Under the pieces are notes generated by a model that saw nothing but the letters and a program-made list of their open reading frames with translations, did not search any database and was not told the origin of the DNA. From positions 1 through 64,000 of the forward strand of contig NZ_QNSE01000012.1 of the NCBI RefSeq assembly GCF_003315485.1: a stretch of DNA of 64,000 nucleotides, given 5' to 3'. Numbering within the stretch: position 1 is the first letter of the stretch; every line of letters starts with the position of its first letter. This DNA comes from Marinomonas rhizomae. GTDB lineage: Bacteria > Pseudomonadota > Gammaproteobacteria > Pseudomonadales > Marinomonadaceae. Shown here piece after piece: positions 56,938 to 64,000 of this stretch. Both the position numbers and the translations under genes were made by a program.

Positions 56938-57705
56938 ATGACTCAATTATCGCTTTGGCTTGCTTGTATCGCTTGTTTGATTGCTGGCACAGCGTATTAC
57001 CTGCGTCCAGAAAATCGCTCAATCCAGTACATTGGGGCGTTTACGATTGCCCTACACACTTTTTCTCTCACTCAAGTATTACTTAACCGAGATGGTTTTA
57101 ATTTTTTAACCATAGGGCTATTAATTGCTTTAATTGGCAATAGCTTGCTCTGGTTCAGTAATCGCAACAAAGATTTGTCCCTACTACTTGGCACGGCATT
57201 CCCTCTCGGAGCGGTAATCATCGCGCTAAATGCCATCGAGCCATGGAATTTGACTCAATTGCATAGCAACTCTTGGGGCACAAGCGCCCACATTTTAATC
57301 GCTTCCGTTGCTTACAGTTTATTTACCACCGCCTGTGGCGTTGGCATTTTACTTTCCATGCAAGAATACCAACTTAAGCACCACAAGCTAAAACAACTAC
57401 TTAGAGTGCCACCATTACAAGTATTAGAACGCTTGATGTTTGAGTTTATCTGGGCAGCCTTCGTCTTGTTGACCATTACAATAGCAACAGGCTTTTATTT
57501 TATTGAAGATATGTTTGCTCAACATCTAGTCCACAAAACATTTTTTACAATTGCTTCTTGGTTTGTGTTTGCAGGTTTACTACTTGGCAGACATATAGCA
57601 GGCTGGCGCGGTCAGCTGGCGGTCAAGCTAACGTTGAGCGGCTTTTTCTTGCTAATGCTAGGTTACTTTGGCAGCCAAATAGCACTACAAATATTAACTC
57701 ATTAG
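56938..57705 (+). CDS. ypjD: YpjD-like inner membrane protein (cytochrome c assembly domain)
   Basis: A 255-aa protein with about eight membrane helices and a CcsA/CcmC-type domain (WGTSAHILIASVAYSLFTTA). Histidines in helices may contact heme, but in E. coli YpjD has been linked instead to metal export or CorC-type function, so a role in cytochrome assembly is not implied. It is divergent from ffh and 83 nt upstream of yfjD; both neighbours are conserved in E. coli. Confidence 0.9.
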   Translation: MTQLSLWLACIACLIAGTAYYLRPENRSIQYIGAFTIALHTFSLTQVLLNRDGFNFLTIGLLIALIGNSLLWFSNRNKDLSLLLGTAFPLGAVIIALNAIEPWNLTQLHSNSWGTSAHILIASVAYSLFTTACGVGILLSMQEYQLKHHKLKQLLRVPPLQVLERLMFEFIWAAFVLLTITIATGFYFIEDMFAQHLVHKTFFTIASWFVFAGLLLGRHIAGWRGQLAVKLTLSGFFLLMLGYFGSQIALQILTH

Positions 57706-57788
57706 TGAGTAATGGCGTAAAGTATGTTTGACAGTCTGATCTTAAGAACCAATAATCCATTTATCTACATAATTGAGGCGATCCCTTT

Positions 57789-59045
57789 TTGAACGAAGTA
57801 CCCTTAGGTGTTCTTGGTGGAATACTTTTTTGTCTAATTTTACTTTCTGCTTTCTTTTCGAGTTCCGAGACAGGGATGTTGTCGATCAACAAATATCGAC
57901 TAAAACATCTTGTTAAAAACAAGAATCGGTCAGCAACCAAAGTACACTCTCTTTTAGAACGTCCGGATCGACTGATTGGCGTTATCTTAATTGGCAACAA
58001 CTTTGTTAATATCCTTGCTTCTGCCATAGCAACCATCATTGCTGTGCGCCTTTGGGGCGACGCAGGTGTCGCTATTGCAACCGCTGCACTCACCATGATT
58101 GTGTTGATTTTCGCAGAAGTTACCCCAAAAACATTGGCGGCAATCCACCCTGAGAAAATTGCTTTCCCAGCCTCTTGGATTCTTGCGATTTTATTAAAAG
58201 CTCTTTATCCACTAGTTTGGCTAGTAAATGGCTTGTCTAATGGTCTGTTACGCTTAATCGGTGTGAATGCTTCACAGAAAAACCATGACACACTCGACTC
58301 AGAAGAACTAAGAACCGTGGTAAATGAAGCGAGTGGTTTGATCCCTGCAGCCCACCAAGAAATGCTTATTTCGATTCTGGATTTGGAAAAAGTCTCAGTC
58401 GAAGACATCATGATCCCTCGCAATGAAGTGGTGGGTATCGATATAGAAGATTCAATTGAAGAGATCATTGAGCAGATTTGCCAAAGCAGGCACACCCGCA
58501 TGCCGGTTTATAATGGTGAGATCAATAAAGTCATCGGCATACTGCACGCACGCCATGCCGCTGTATTTCTTCGTGACCCAACACCATCGAAAGCCGCGCT
58601 TTTAAAAGCAACCGTTGAACCTTATTTCATCCCTGAAAGCACCTCACTAAACACCGTACTGCTGAATTTTCAAAAAGATCATCAGCAAATGGGGATAGTG
58701 GTCGACGAATATGGTGACGTTCAAGGTATTGCTGCTTTAGAAGACGTACTTGAAGAGATCGTTGGCGAATTCACCCCACCAACTCAAGACGAAGAAGAAG
58801 AAATTAAAACGCTTGATGATGGTTCCTTTAGAATTGAAGGCTCCACGCATATTCGAGAAATCAACAAAACATTGGACTGGCATTTACCAACAGATGGCCC
58901 CAAAACACTCAATGGTCTTATCATCGAAACATTGGAATTCATTCCTGAACACCCAATTAGTCTATGGGTTGGTCATTACATGATTGAAATTCAAGAAATT
59001 GAAGATAAGGTTGTCAAATACGCCAAACTTCAGTTGAAACGGTAA
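57789..59045 (+). CDS. yfjD: CNNM/HlyC-CorC family membrane transporter-like protein
   Basis: A 418-aa protein with an N-terminal DUF21 (CNNM) membrane domain (about residues 1-150; SAFFSSSETGMLS, IGNNFVNILASA, FAEVTPKTLA). A CBS pair (about 190-320; VSVEDIMIPRNEVVGID) and a C-terminal CorC_HlyC domain (DGSFRIEGS onward) follow. The family is tied to Mg2+ or Co2+ export. The start is TTG with GAGG about 11 nt upstream; no nearby ATG would keep the first helix. It lies downstream of ypjD as in E. coli. Confidence 0.92.
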   Translation: MNEVPLGVLGGILFCLILLSAFFSSSETGMLSINKYRLKHLVKNKNRSATKVHSLLERPDRLIGVILIGNNFVNILASAIATIIAVRLWGDAGVAIATAALTMIVLIFAEVTPKTLAAIHPEKIAFPASWILAILLKALYPLVWLVNGLSNGLLRLIGVNASQKNHDTLDSEELRTVVNEASGLIPAAHQEMLISILDLEKVSVEDIMIPRNEVVGIDIEDSIEEIIEQICQSRHTRMPVYNGEINKVIGILHARHAAVFLRDPTPSKAALLKATVEPYFIPESTSLNTVLLNFQKDHQQMGIVVDEYGDVQGIAALEDVLEEIVGEFTPPTQDEEEEIKTLDDGSFRIEGSTHIREINKTLDWHLPTDGPKTLNGLIIETLEFIPEHPISLWVGHYMIEIQEIEDKVVKYAKLQLKR

Positions 59046-59054
59046 GGACATTCC

Positions 59055-59600
59055 ATGAGATACTGCCCGCAATGTGGTCATGCTGTTAATATGACAATTC
59101 CTGCTGGAGACAATAGGCTGCGCGCAGTCTGTCCAAGTTGTGATTTTATCGATTACGACAATCCTAGATTAATAACGGGCACTCTCCCGCTTTACAATGG
59201 CAAGATCCTATTATGCAAAAGAAATATTGAGCCCCGTTTAGGTTATTGGACGCTGCCTGCAGGTTTCATGGAAAACCAAGAAACCACAAGTGAAGGCGCG
59301 TTAAGGGAGACATTAGAGGAAAGCGGATCAACTGCCATCTGTAAACAAGCATTCAGCATGATTAGTATCCCCAGGATCAACCAAGTTCATCTGTTCTATA
59401 TCGCTGAATTAGAAAAAGATGACTTCCATGCGACAGAAGAAAGCTCTGAAGTCGCACTATTTGGTCTCGATGAAATTCCTTGGGATGAACTGGCTTTCAG
59501 CAGCGTGACTAAAACGATTGAACTATTCATCGAAGATCACAAAAAAGGTCAGTATGGCTTTCACGAAGACACCATTCACTTCAATACTGTACCGGAATAA
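59055..59600 (+). CDS. NUDIX hydrolase with N-terminal zinc ribbon
   Basis: A 181-aa protein. A zinc ribbon (CPQC near residue 4 and CPSC near 31) precedes a NUDIX domain with GFMENQETTSEGALRETLEE. The build resembles the NudC-like and plant NUDT23-like FAD/ADP-ribose hydrolases, but it is shorter than NudC and lacks its SQPWPFP motif, so NAD-capping activity should not be assumed. It starts 9 nt after yfjD and is probably co-transcribed. Its 3' end overlaps the next gene on the other strand by 20 nt. Confidence 0.9.
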   Translation: MRYCPQCGHAVNMTIPAGDNRLRAVCPSCDFIDYDNPRLITGTLPLYNGKILLCKRNIEPRLGYWTLPAGFMENQETTSEGALRETLEESGSTAICKQAFSMISIPRINQVHLFYIAELEKDDFHATEESSEVALFGLDEIPWDELAFSSVTKTIELFIEDHKKGQYGFHEDTIHFNTVPE

Positions 59601-59889
59601 AATGATAGGCCACCTCTTCATAGGGGTGAGCCAATAACAAAGCAGCCAAAACCCTTGCCTTTACCTCCTTACTCAGAACCATTTCCACTCGATACTCATC
59701 AACAACTTCTAGTTCATCAACCTTACCAAGAAACGGCGTCGCTCCTTCCACTGGTCTAAACTGCCCTTGGCCTTTTATCTGCCAACAACAAGAGTCATAG
59801 TCTCCCATTGAACCAGCACCAGCCGAAAACACAGCCTGCTTTACAGATTCTAAATGCGACTCAGGAACATAAAAAACTAATGAATACAT
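59581..59889 (-). CDS. NIF3-like/YqfO-type small domain protein
   Basis: A 102-aa protein beginning MYSLVFYVPESHLESVKQAV, with GAGSMGDYDSCCWQ, GKVDELEVVDEYRVEMV and AHPYEEVAYHFIPV. It matches the ferredoxin-like insert domain (related to CutA/PII folds) found within some NIF3 proteins, here free-standing. Its function is unknown. The ATG at 59889 has GAAGG 5 nt upstream; seven further upstream residues are possible. It overlaps the NUDIX gene tail to tail. Confidence 0.85.
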   Translation of the reverse strand: MYSLVFYVPESHLESVKQAVFSAGAGSMGDYDSCCWQIKGQGQFRPVEGATPFLGKVDELEVVDEYRVEMVLSKEVKARVLAALLLAHPYEEVAYHFIPVQY

Positions 59890-59936
59890 AACACCTTCCA
59901 ACCATTTCATTGAGATGAATAATCAATTTCCCCTGC

Positions 59937-60800
59937 TCACCACAGATTCGTCTGCTCCTGGCTTTGCGGTAAAACCAAAGACTTTTGATAACTAGGCGTT
60001 AGCGCACGAACTTTATCGTCTAATATTGCCGCTAACGTTGGCGCAGCGATATTATCTGACGAGTGCACAAACACACTCGGCGTCAGCCCTTCAAATAACC
60101 ATTGTGACAGTTTCGCCGCCCATTGATCTAGCCAGATTTCATTAAGAGGTAAATCAGGATGACCAATAAAACGTACAACAGGATGTTTAGCCGTCGCTAC
60201 AGGGTGGCAAGGCACTCTCGGCTTTTTCTTTTGCGCATCAATCAAACTATCACAGTACGCTTGTGTTGAAAAAACAGGGCGTGAATCCATCACCACACGA
60301 TTCACATTACGCTCAGACAAAGCAGATAAAAACTGGCGTTCAGTATAAGTCTTATCAAAATAAGCAAGGTTACGCACCTCAACAGACAAAGGCGTAGATA
60401 ACGTCCACATATCACACAAAGCCAAAATCGTCTCCAAAGCACGCTCGTCACATATAGCAGGGAACTGCAGCATGGTCGGTCCAAGTTTATTCTGTAGAGG
60501 TTGCAAGGAAAGCATGAAAGCGAACCAATCTTGCTGAATATCGCGCCAAGGGCGTTCTATTAATCGGTGAGAGACGGTTTGTGGCGCCTTAAAACTAAAC
60601 CTAAAATCGCCAGCAACCGAATCATACCAACGCAGCAGCTGAGTATCGTCCACCCTAGTATAAAAAGTACTACCGACTTCAACCGTTGAGAATACTTGTG
60701 AATATCGACCAATTCTCTCCGCGGCAGGAAGCGAAGCAGGGTATAACCAATTAACCCAAGCAGGATGCTGCCATTGCGCCATACCGTAATAAATGCTCAT
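59937..60800 (-). CDS. DUF72 family protein (YecE-like)
   Basis: A 287-aa protein with the DUF72 TIM-barrel layout: GMAQWQHPAWVNWLYP, STVEVGSTFYTRV, FSFKAPQTVSHR, LQFPAICDERAL, LSVEVRN and a late VFVHSSDNIAAPT (in place of the common FNN/Y). The family function is unknown. It is preceded by a small ORF whose stop overlaps this ATG by 4 nt, a sign of coupled translation. Confidence 0.9.
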   Translation of the reverse strand: MSIYYGMAQWQHPAWVNWLYPASLPAAERIGRYSQVFSTVEVGSTFYTRVDDTQLLRWYDSVAGDFRFSFKAPQTVSHRLIERPWRDIQQDWFAFMLSLQPLQNKLGPTMLQFPAICDERALETILALCDMWTLSTPLSVEVRNLAYFDKTYTERQFLSALSERNVNRVVMDSRPVFSTQAYCDSLIDAQKKKPRVPCHPVATAKHPVVRFIGHPDLPLNEIWLDQWAAKLSQWLFEGLTPSVFVHSSDNIAAPTLAAILDDKVRALTPSYQKSLVLPQSQEQTNLW

Positions 60801-61000
60801 GTGGATTTTTGACGATATTCGACAGCGTCAATAAAGTAGAATGTTTCTCTGCCTGCAAACCACCTACTCACAACACCTTCTGGTTTTAGATAGAAAGAAT
60901 TAGCAGACACTAAGCTAGATACTATATCCCCCAGACTATATCTATCCGGATAGAAAACAGCACAAATCCCCAAACGCATGGTAAAGCCTCTGATGTACAT
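60797..61000 (-). CDS. Small hypothetical protein coupled to the DUF72 gene
   Basis: A 67-aa ORF with a strong Shine-Dalgarno (GGAGGTG, 4-5 nt before ATG) and an ATGA stop/start overlap with the DUF72 gene. Both point to a real, co-translated gene. The protein has a short hydrophobic N-terminal segment and no recognised motif; a start at the second Met would give 60 aa. I do not recognise the family. Confidence 0.65.
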   Translation of the reverse strand: MYIRGFTMRLGICAVFYPDRYSLGDIVSSLVSANSFYLKPEGVVSRWFAGRETFYFIDAVEYRQKST

Positions 61001-61322
61001 GCTACACCTCCAATCACAGCGCTATAAATCAATTAGACTCAAGAATATCACACTCAAAGACCCTGTTTTGAAAAGTCACTAAGCCCTAACTAAATGGCAC
61101 TTGGTGTTCCACGCTATTTAATAGAAAAAATACCACCTTAACCTTCAGAAAACACAGGACTAGACAAGCATCAATCCGATAAAAGCGTTTACAGATAGTC
61201 GATTACAAATTAGATTATGTACGCTCCTTTCTTGCATTGAATAGATAAAGCTTACGCTTTTTGGCCATGATAAAGACGGTATTATCTATTCTCGCTCCCC
61301 AAACACATAATAAGTGGAAGTT
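61001..61322. other. Intergenic region before the antiporter gene
   Basis: No ORF or RNA gene recognised in 322 nt of A/T-rich DNA between divergent genes; it must hold both promoters. A perfect 10-bp inverted repeat, GAATAGATAA (61239-61248) and TTATCTATTC (61282-61291), lies 30-80 nt upstream of the antiporter start and may be a hairpin or operator pair. Confidence 0.5.
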
Positions 61323-62777
61323 ATGAACGAAAAATTTACGAATGTGCCTAATACACCACCCTTTAAGGTTATAGGTATTGCCTTTGTAGTATGCCTAATC
61401 TTGGGCTTTGGAATTCTGAACCCTGGTAGCTTGCCAATTAACTCTGTGGTGCTGGCGATTGGTCTGATGATTTTCCTTTGTGTTGCGCGAGTTCCTGTCA
61501 CTATTGCTCTAATTGCTTCCGCTTTGGCAGGTGGCTTACACAGTGGGCTTTCCACCCAAGAAGCCATTGCCGCGATTAATGACAATCTGTTGGTCGGCTC
61601 TCAAGTCGGCATGACCTATATTATGGTAGGTGCACTTGCGGTTGCTCTTGCACGAAGCGGTGTGCTCGATTTGCTCGCTAGAAAGTTGGTGAGCATGTTA
61701 GGCAACGAAGATACGCATCACCAAAATAAAGTAAAATGGCTGCTTTATGGGGTTTTCATGGTCGCGTCGATCTTGTCCCAAAATGCGGTACCAGTTCATA
61801 TCGCTTTTATCCCTGTGATGATTCCGCCTCTTTTGGTTATTTTTAATAAGCTGCGTATTGACCGTCGCGCTATTGCTTGTATTTTGGCCTGCTCAATCAG
61901 TTCTAGCTATTTACTACTACCTACAGGTTTTGGGGCGATTTTCTTAAATGAAATTTTGTTAGCAAACGTTAATGATGTCGGTTCTGCATATGACCTAGCG
62001 GTAACAGCTGATATGGTTCCAAAAGCTATGTTTCTCCCTGTTATGGGAATTCTTGCAGGCATGTTGGTAGCAATATTTTTCTCTTACCGCAAACCTCGTG
62101 ATTACACCACGAACGAAGCCGCTCAGCAGCATCTTGATAACACCAAAGACACTGTACTGAAGCCCTTCCAGCTGGTCATGACATTAATCGCTATTGCAGT
62201 CACTTTGGTATTTCAAATCACGTTTGATTCACTGCTTGTGGGTGCCATGATAGGATTCATGATTCTATCGATTTCAGGCATATTTCGTTGGGATCAGCAG
62301 GATGATGTCTTTACAGAAGGCATGAGAATGATGGTGCAGATCGCGGTAATCATTACCATAGCGTCGGGCTTTGCGGGTGTACTAGAAGCCACAGGGGAAA
62401 TTAAACCCTTGGTACAAGCGTCGGCGGAAATGATCGGAGATCACAAAGCGCTAGCAGCCGCGATCATGCTGATTGTAGGTCTGTTTATTACGATTGGTTT
62501 CGGTGATTCATTCGCCAGTGTACCAATTCTAGCGCCTATTTATATTCCTCTCGCGCTGACCTTAGGCTTCTCACCAATGGCGGCAGTCGCATTATTAGGA
62601 GCCTCGGCCGCACTGGGTGATGCAGGCTCACCAGCCTCAACCATCACTCTTGGCGCGACCTCGGGACTTAACGCCGATGGCCAACATGACCACGTTCGCG
62701 ATTCAGTAATCCCTACCTTTATGCATGCTAACTTCGGCATGGTGATCTTTGCTTGGGTTGCTGCAATGATTCTGTAA
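61323..62777 (+). CDS. Na+/H+ antiporter family protein (NhaC-like)
   Basis: A 484-aa inner-membrane protein with about eleven to twelve helices. ASILSQNAVPVHIAFIPVMI, ISSSYLLLPTGFG and GDSFASVPILAPIYIPL, with ALGDAGSPASTITLGATS near the end, mark the Na+/H+ antiporter (NhaC-type) family; the exact ion is inferred. ATG at 61323 is used, close behind GGAAG; an in-frame GTG at 61314 has no clear ribosome binding site. It suits a marine cell that cycles sodium, alongside oadGAB. Confidence 0.88.
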   Translation: MNEKFTNVPNTPPFKVIGIAFVVCLILGFGILNPGSLPINSVVLAIGLMIFLCVARVPVTIALIASALAGGLHSGLSTQEAIAAINDNLLVGSQVGMTYIMVGALAVALARSGVLDLLARKLVSMLGNEDTHHQNKVKWLLYGVFMVASILSQNAVPVHIAFIPVMIPPLLVIFNKLRIDRRAIACILACSISSSYLLLPTGFGAIFLNEILLANVNDVGSAYDLAVTADMVPKAMFLPVMGILAGMLVAIFFSYRKPRDYTTNEAAQQHLDNTKDTVLKPFQLVMTLIAIAVTLVFQITFDSLLVGAMIGFMILSISGIFRWDQQDDVFTEGMRMMVQIAVIITIASGFAGVLEATGEIKPLVQASAEMIGDHKALAAAIMLIVGLFITIGFGDSFASVPILAPIYIPLALTLGFSPMAAVALLGASAALGDAGSPASTITLGATSGLNADGQHDHVRDSVIPTFMHANFGMVIFAWVAAMIL

Positions 62778-62828
62778 ACAATGCTTTTTTGTCTTCTGTA
62801 CAAAAAACTAAAATACAAGGTAGCCTTT

Positions 62829-62859
62829 AAAACAAAGCCTCAGAGACGAGGCTTTGTTT
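62829..62859 (+). terminator. Antiporter gene terminator
   Basis: Stem ACAAAGCCTC/GAGGCTTTGT with a 6-nt loop, about 50 nt after the stop; the T-tract is short. Confidence 0.65.
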
Positions 62860-62916
62860 CCTAAATAACACGAAGAAGTGAAGTTGTTATCCGCGAAAAT
62901 AATGACGCCATAAACA

Positions 62917-63351
62917 TCACTCTTTTGTGGTTGTACTAACTGCAGAGGCAAAATACGCCATAATTTCTGCTTTAGTCATTTCTTTCGTTTTATTAGCAAA
63001 ACAATAATAACCAGGACGTTGGTCGCTAAAATATTGCATATCCATTTCAATACCATCAAGATCTGAAAAGATCCCGACCGACATGTTATAAGCGCCGCTT
63101 TCTTTCAGTTTATAAAATAAATGCGTGCCACATTCGGCACAAAAACTCCGTGACGCCCATGCCGAAGAGTCATACTCTTTAATGTGATCTTGACCTTCAA
63201 TCACCACGTCGGTACCACATTGAACGGCAAAAAAAGGCGCACCGCCCCAGCCACGACAAGAATCACAGTGGCAAACGGTGAATTTAGGATCAATCTGATT
63301 GGCCATGATACTTACCGCACCACATAAACACTGTGCTTTTGCTTTTAACAT
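62917..63351 (-). CDS. GFA family zinc-binding protein
   Basis: A 144-aa protein of the glutathione-dependent formaldehyde-activating (GFA) fold. Zinc ligands appear as CLCG, CHCDSCRGWGGAPF and SFCAECGTHLFY. Most members are not true formaldehyde enzymes, so the substrate is unknown. The ATG at 63351 follows AGGAG by 8 nt; a 15-residue upstream extension is rejected. It lies downstream of, and on the same strand as, the WYL regulator. Confidence 0.9.
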   Translation of the reverse strand: MLKAKAQCLCGAVSIMANQIDPKFTVCHCDSCRGWGGAPFFAVQCGTDVVIEGQDHIKEYDSSAWASRSFCAECGTHLFYKLKESGAYNMSVGIFSDLDGIEMDMQYFSDQRPGYYCFANKTKEMTKAEIMAYFASAVSTTTKE

Positions 63352-63469
63352 TAGGCTACTCCTGATGAAATGAAATCTGTTGAATAAATGTCTCAATACA
63401 TTCTATGGTCACCTAATGACAGCCCTATGTCAGGGGTCTAAAAGCAAATTAGCGATTATAGCGAAACCA

Positions 63470-64000
63470 TTAACCATAACGACAAAAATACTCTTCTAAC
63501 GTCATATCATGAGGCGTAAATGTTGTGGAGAGTAAATCGAGGTTTTGTATTCTATCTAAACGAAAGTTTCTAAAATCTTTACGTAAACGACACCAAGCAA
63601 CCAGTATCCAGCCCTTCCTCGTATTTAATAAAGCAAAGGGTTCAGCTTGTCTTTGCGTCAGTCGACCGCTTTCATCCGTATAGCCAATATCGATGAGAAA
63701 GAAATTCGTGAGTGCGCATTGTAGCGTCGATAAATGATTGCTGTTCTTCTCTTGCGCCTTCATTTGGCTGAATTGCGTTCGTTCCGAGAGAAGATTCACC
63801 TTCGCCTTACTCCTACTGTTGAGCGATGACTTAATTTTATCTATGGCATTGGAGTACTCTTTTACTAGCGATGAATCCTTATTATGAAGCACTAACTGTT
63901 CCACCATCACCAAAGCATTCGCCTCATTTTCGGTAAACATAATGGGCGGTAAACGATAGCCTTCGACCATCCGATAGCCTTTGCCTTCTTCTGTATAAAT
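63470..64000 (-). CDS. WYL-domain transcriptional regulator (YafY-like), 5' end outside the window
   Basis: The C-terminal 176 codons of a helix-turn-helix/WYL regulator. The frame stays open to the window edge (IYTEEGKGYRM before VEGYRLPPIMFTENE), so the N-terminal winged helix lies beyond 64000. GYRLPPIMFTENEANAL is the linker typical of YafY regulators, and LLNTRKGWILVAWCRLRKDFRNFRLDRI is the WYL core with its Arg-rich ligand site. It probably controls the adjacent GFA-like gene or a neighbour outside the window. Confidence 0.88.
   Translation of the reverse strand: MYTEEGKGYRMVEGYRLPPIMFTENEANALVMVEQLVLHNKDSSLVKEYSNAIDKIKSSLNSRSKAKVNLLSERTQFSQMKAQEKNSNHLSTLQCALTNFFLIDIGYTDESGRLTQRQAEPFALLNTRKGWILVAWCRLRKDFRNFRLDRIQNLDLLSTTFTPHDMTLEEYFCRYG

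Noticed and set aside
1-64000. Insertion sequences, prophage, integron or CRISPR
   Set aside because: No transposase, integrase, terminase, attC-like series or repeat-spacer array was seen on either strand.

Overview
ORGANISM: The window reads as ordinary chromosome of a marine gammaproteobacterium, most likely Oceanospirillales and close to Marinomonas (an inference from gene order and moderate AT-richness, not a database result). Supporting signs are a sodium-pumping oxaloacetate decarboxylase (oadGAB), a csrA-tRNA-Ser-tRNA-Arg block, the order recA-pncC-mutS-fdxA-rsmZ known from Pseudomonas, and the enterobacterial-type block yfjD-ypjD-ffh-rpsP-rimM-trmD-rplS. No transposase, integrase, phage gene or CRISPR array was seen. 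LAYOUT, 1-9.5 kb: a leftward rRNA-type P1 promoter at the very edge, oadGAB, dusC, three identical tandem tRNA-Arg genes and a tRNA-Ser, csrA, lysC, alaS. 9.7-19.4 kb: alr-dadA (D-/L-alanine metabolism), recX, an unrecognised membrane-anchored coiled-coil protein, SOS-controlled recA, pncC, mutS, fdxA. 19.5-19.8 kb: a non-coding RNA with 13 GGA motifs, called here as RsmZ/CsrB type, with its own terminator, promoter and an upstream GacA-like palindrome. 20-29 kb: EAL-like/HDOD protein, ilvD, rlmJ, a PAS protein with a degenerate GGDEF domain, yjbQ-folA, thyA, and a three-gene P-loop kinase/acetyltransferase/acetyltransferase cluster. 29-35.8 kb: lgt-ptsP-rppH, a HAD phosphatase, rlmI and a second HDOD protein. 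35.9-40.9 kb: an fbpABC-type ferric iron importer and a third HDOD protein. 41-47.1 kb: ygfB-pepP-ubiI, folD, recJ. 47.3 kb: a 40-codon relic of a sugar MFS transporter. 47.5-55.2 kb: a diguanylate cyclase, rsmE, dsbC-hom-thrC, and rpsP-rimM-trmD-rplS. 55.4-64 kb: ffh, ypjD, yfjD, a NUDIX hydrolase, a NIF3-like domain protein, a DUF72 protein with a coupled small ORF, a sodium/proton antiporter, a GFA-like zinc protein and a WYL regulator cut by the window end. THEMES: Post-transcriptional control is represented by both CsrA and a probable CsrA-sequestering RNA, and the csrA Shine-Dalgarno itself contains a CsrA-like site. Signalling proteins are frequent: three HDOD proteins, one active-looking GGDEF and two degenerate GGDEF/EAL domains. 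Sodium bioenergetics appears at both ends (oadGAB and the antiporter). Most of the window is housekeeping sequence. The strongest non-obvious feature is the RsmZ-like RNA; the small accessory cluster between thyA and lgt and the coiled-coil protein beside recA are the least explained genes.
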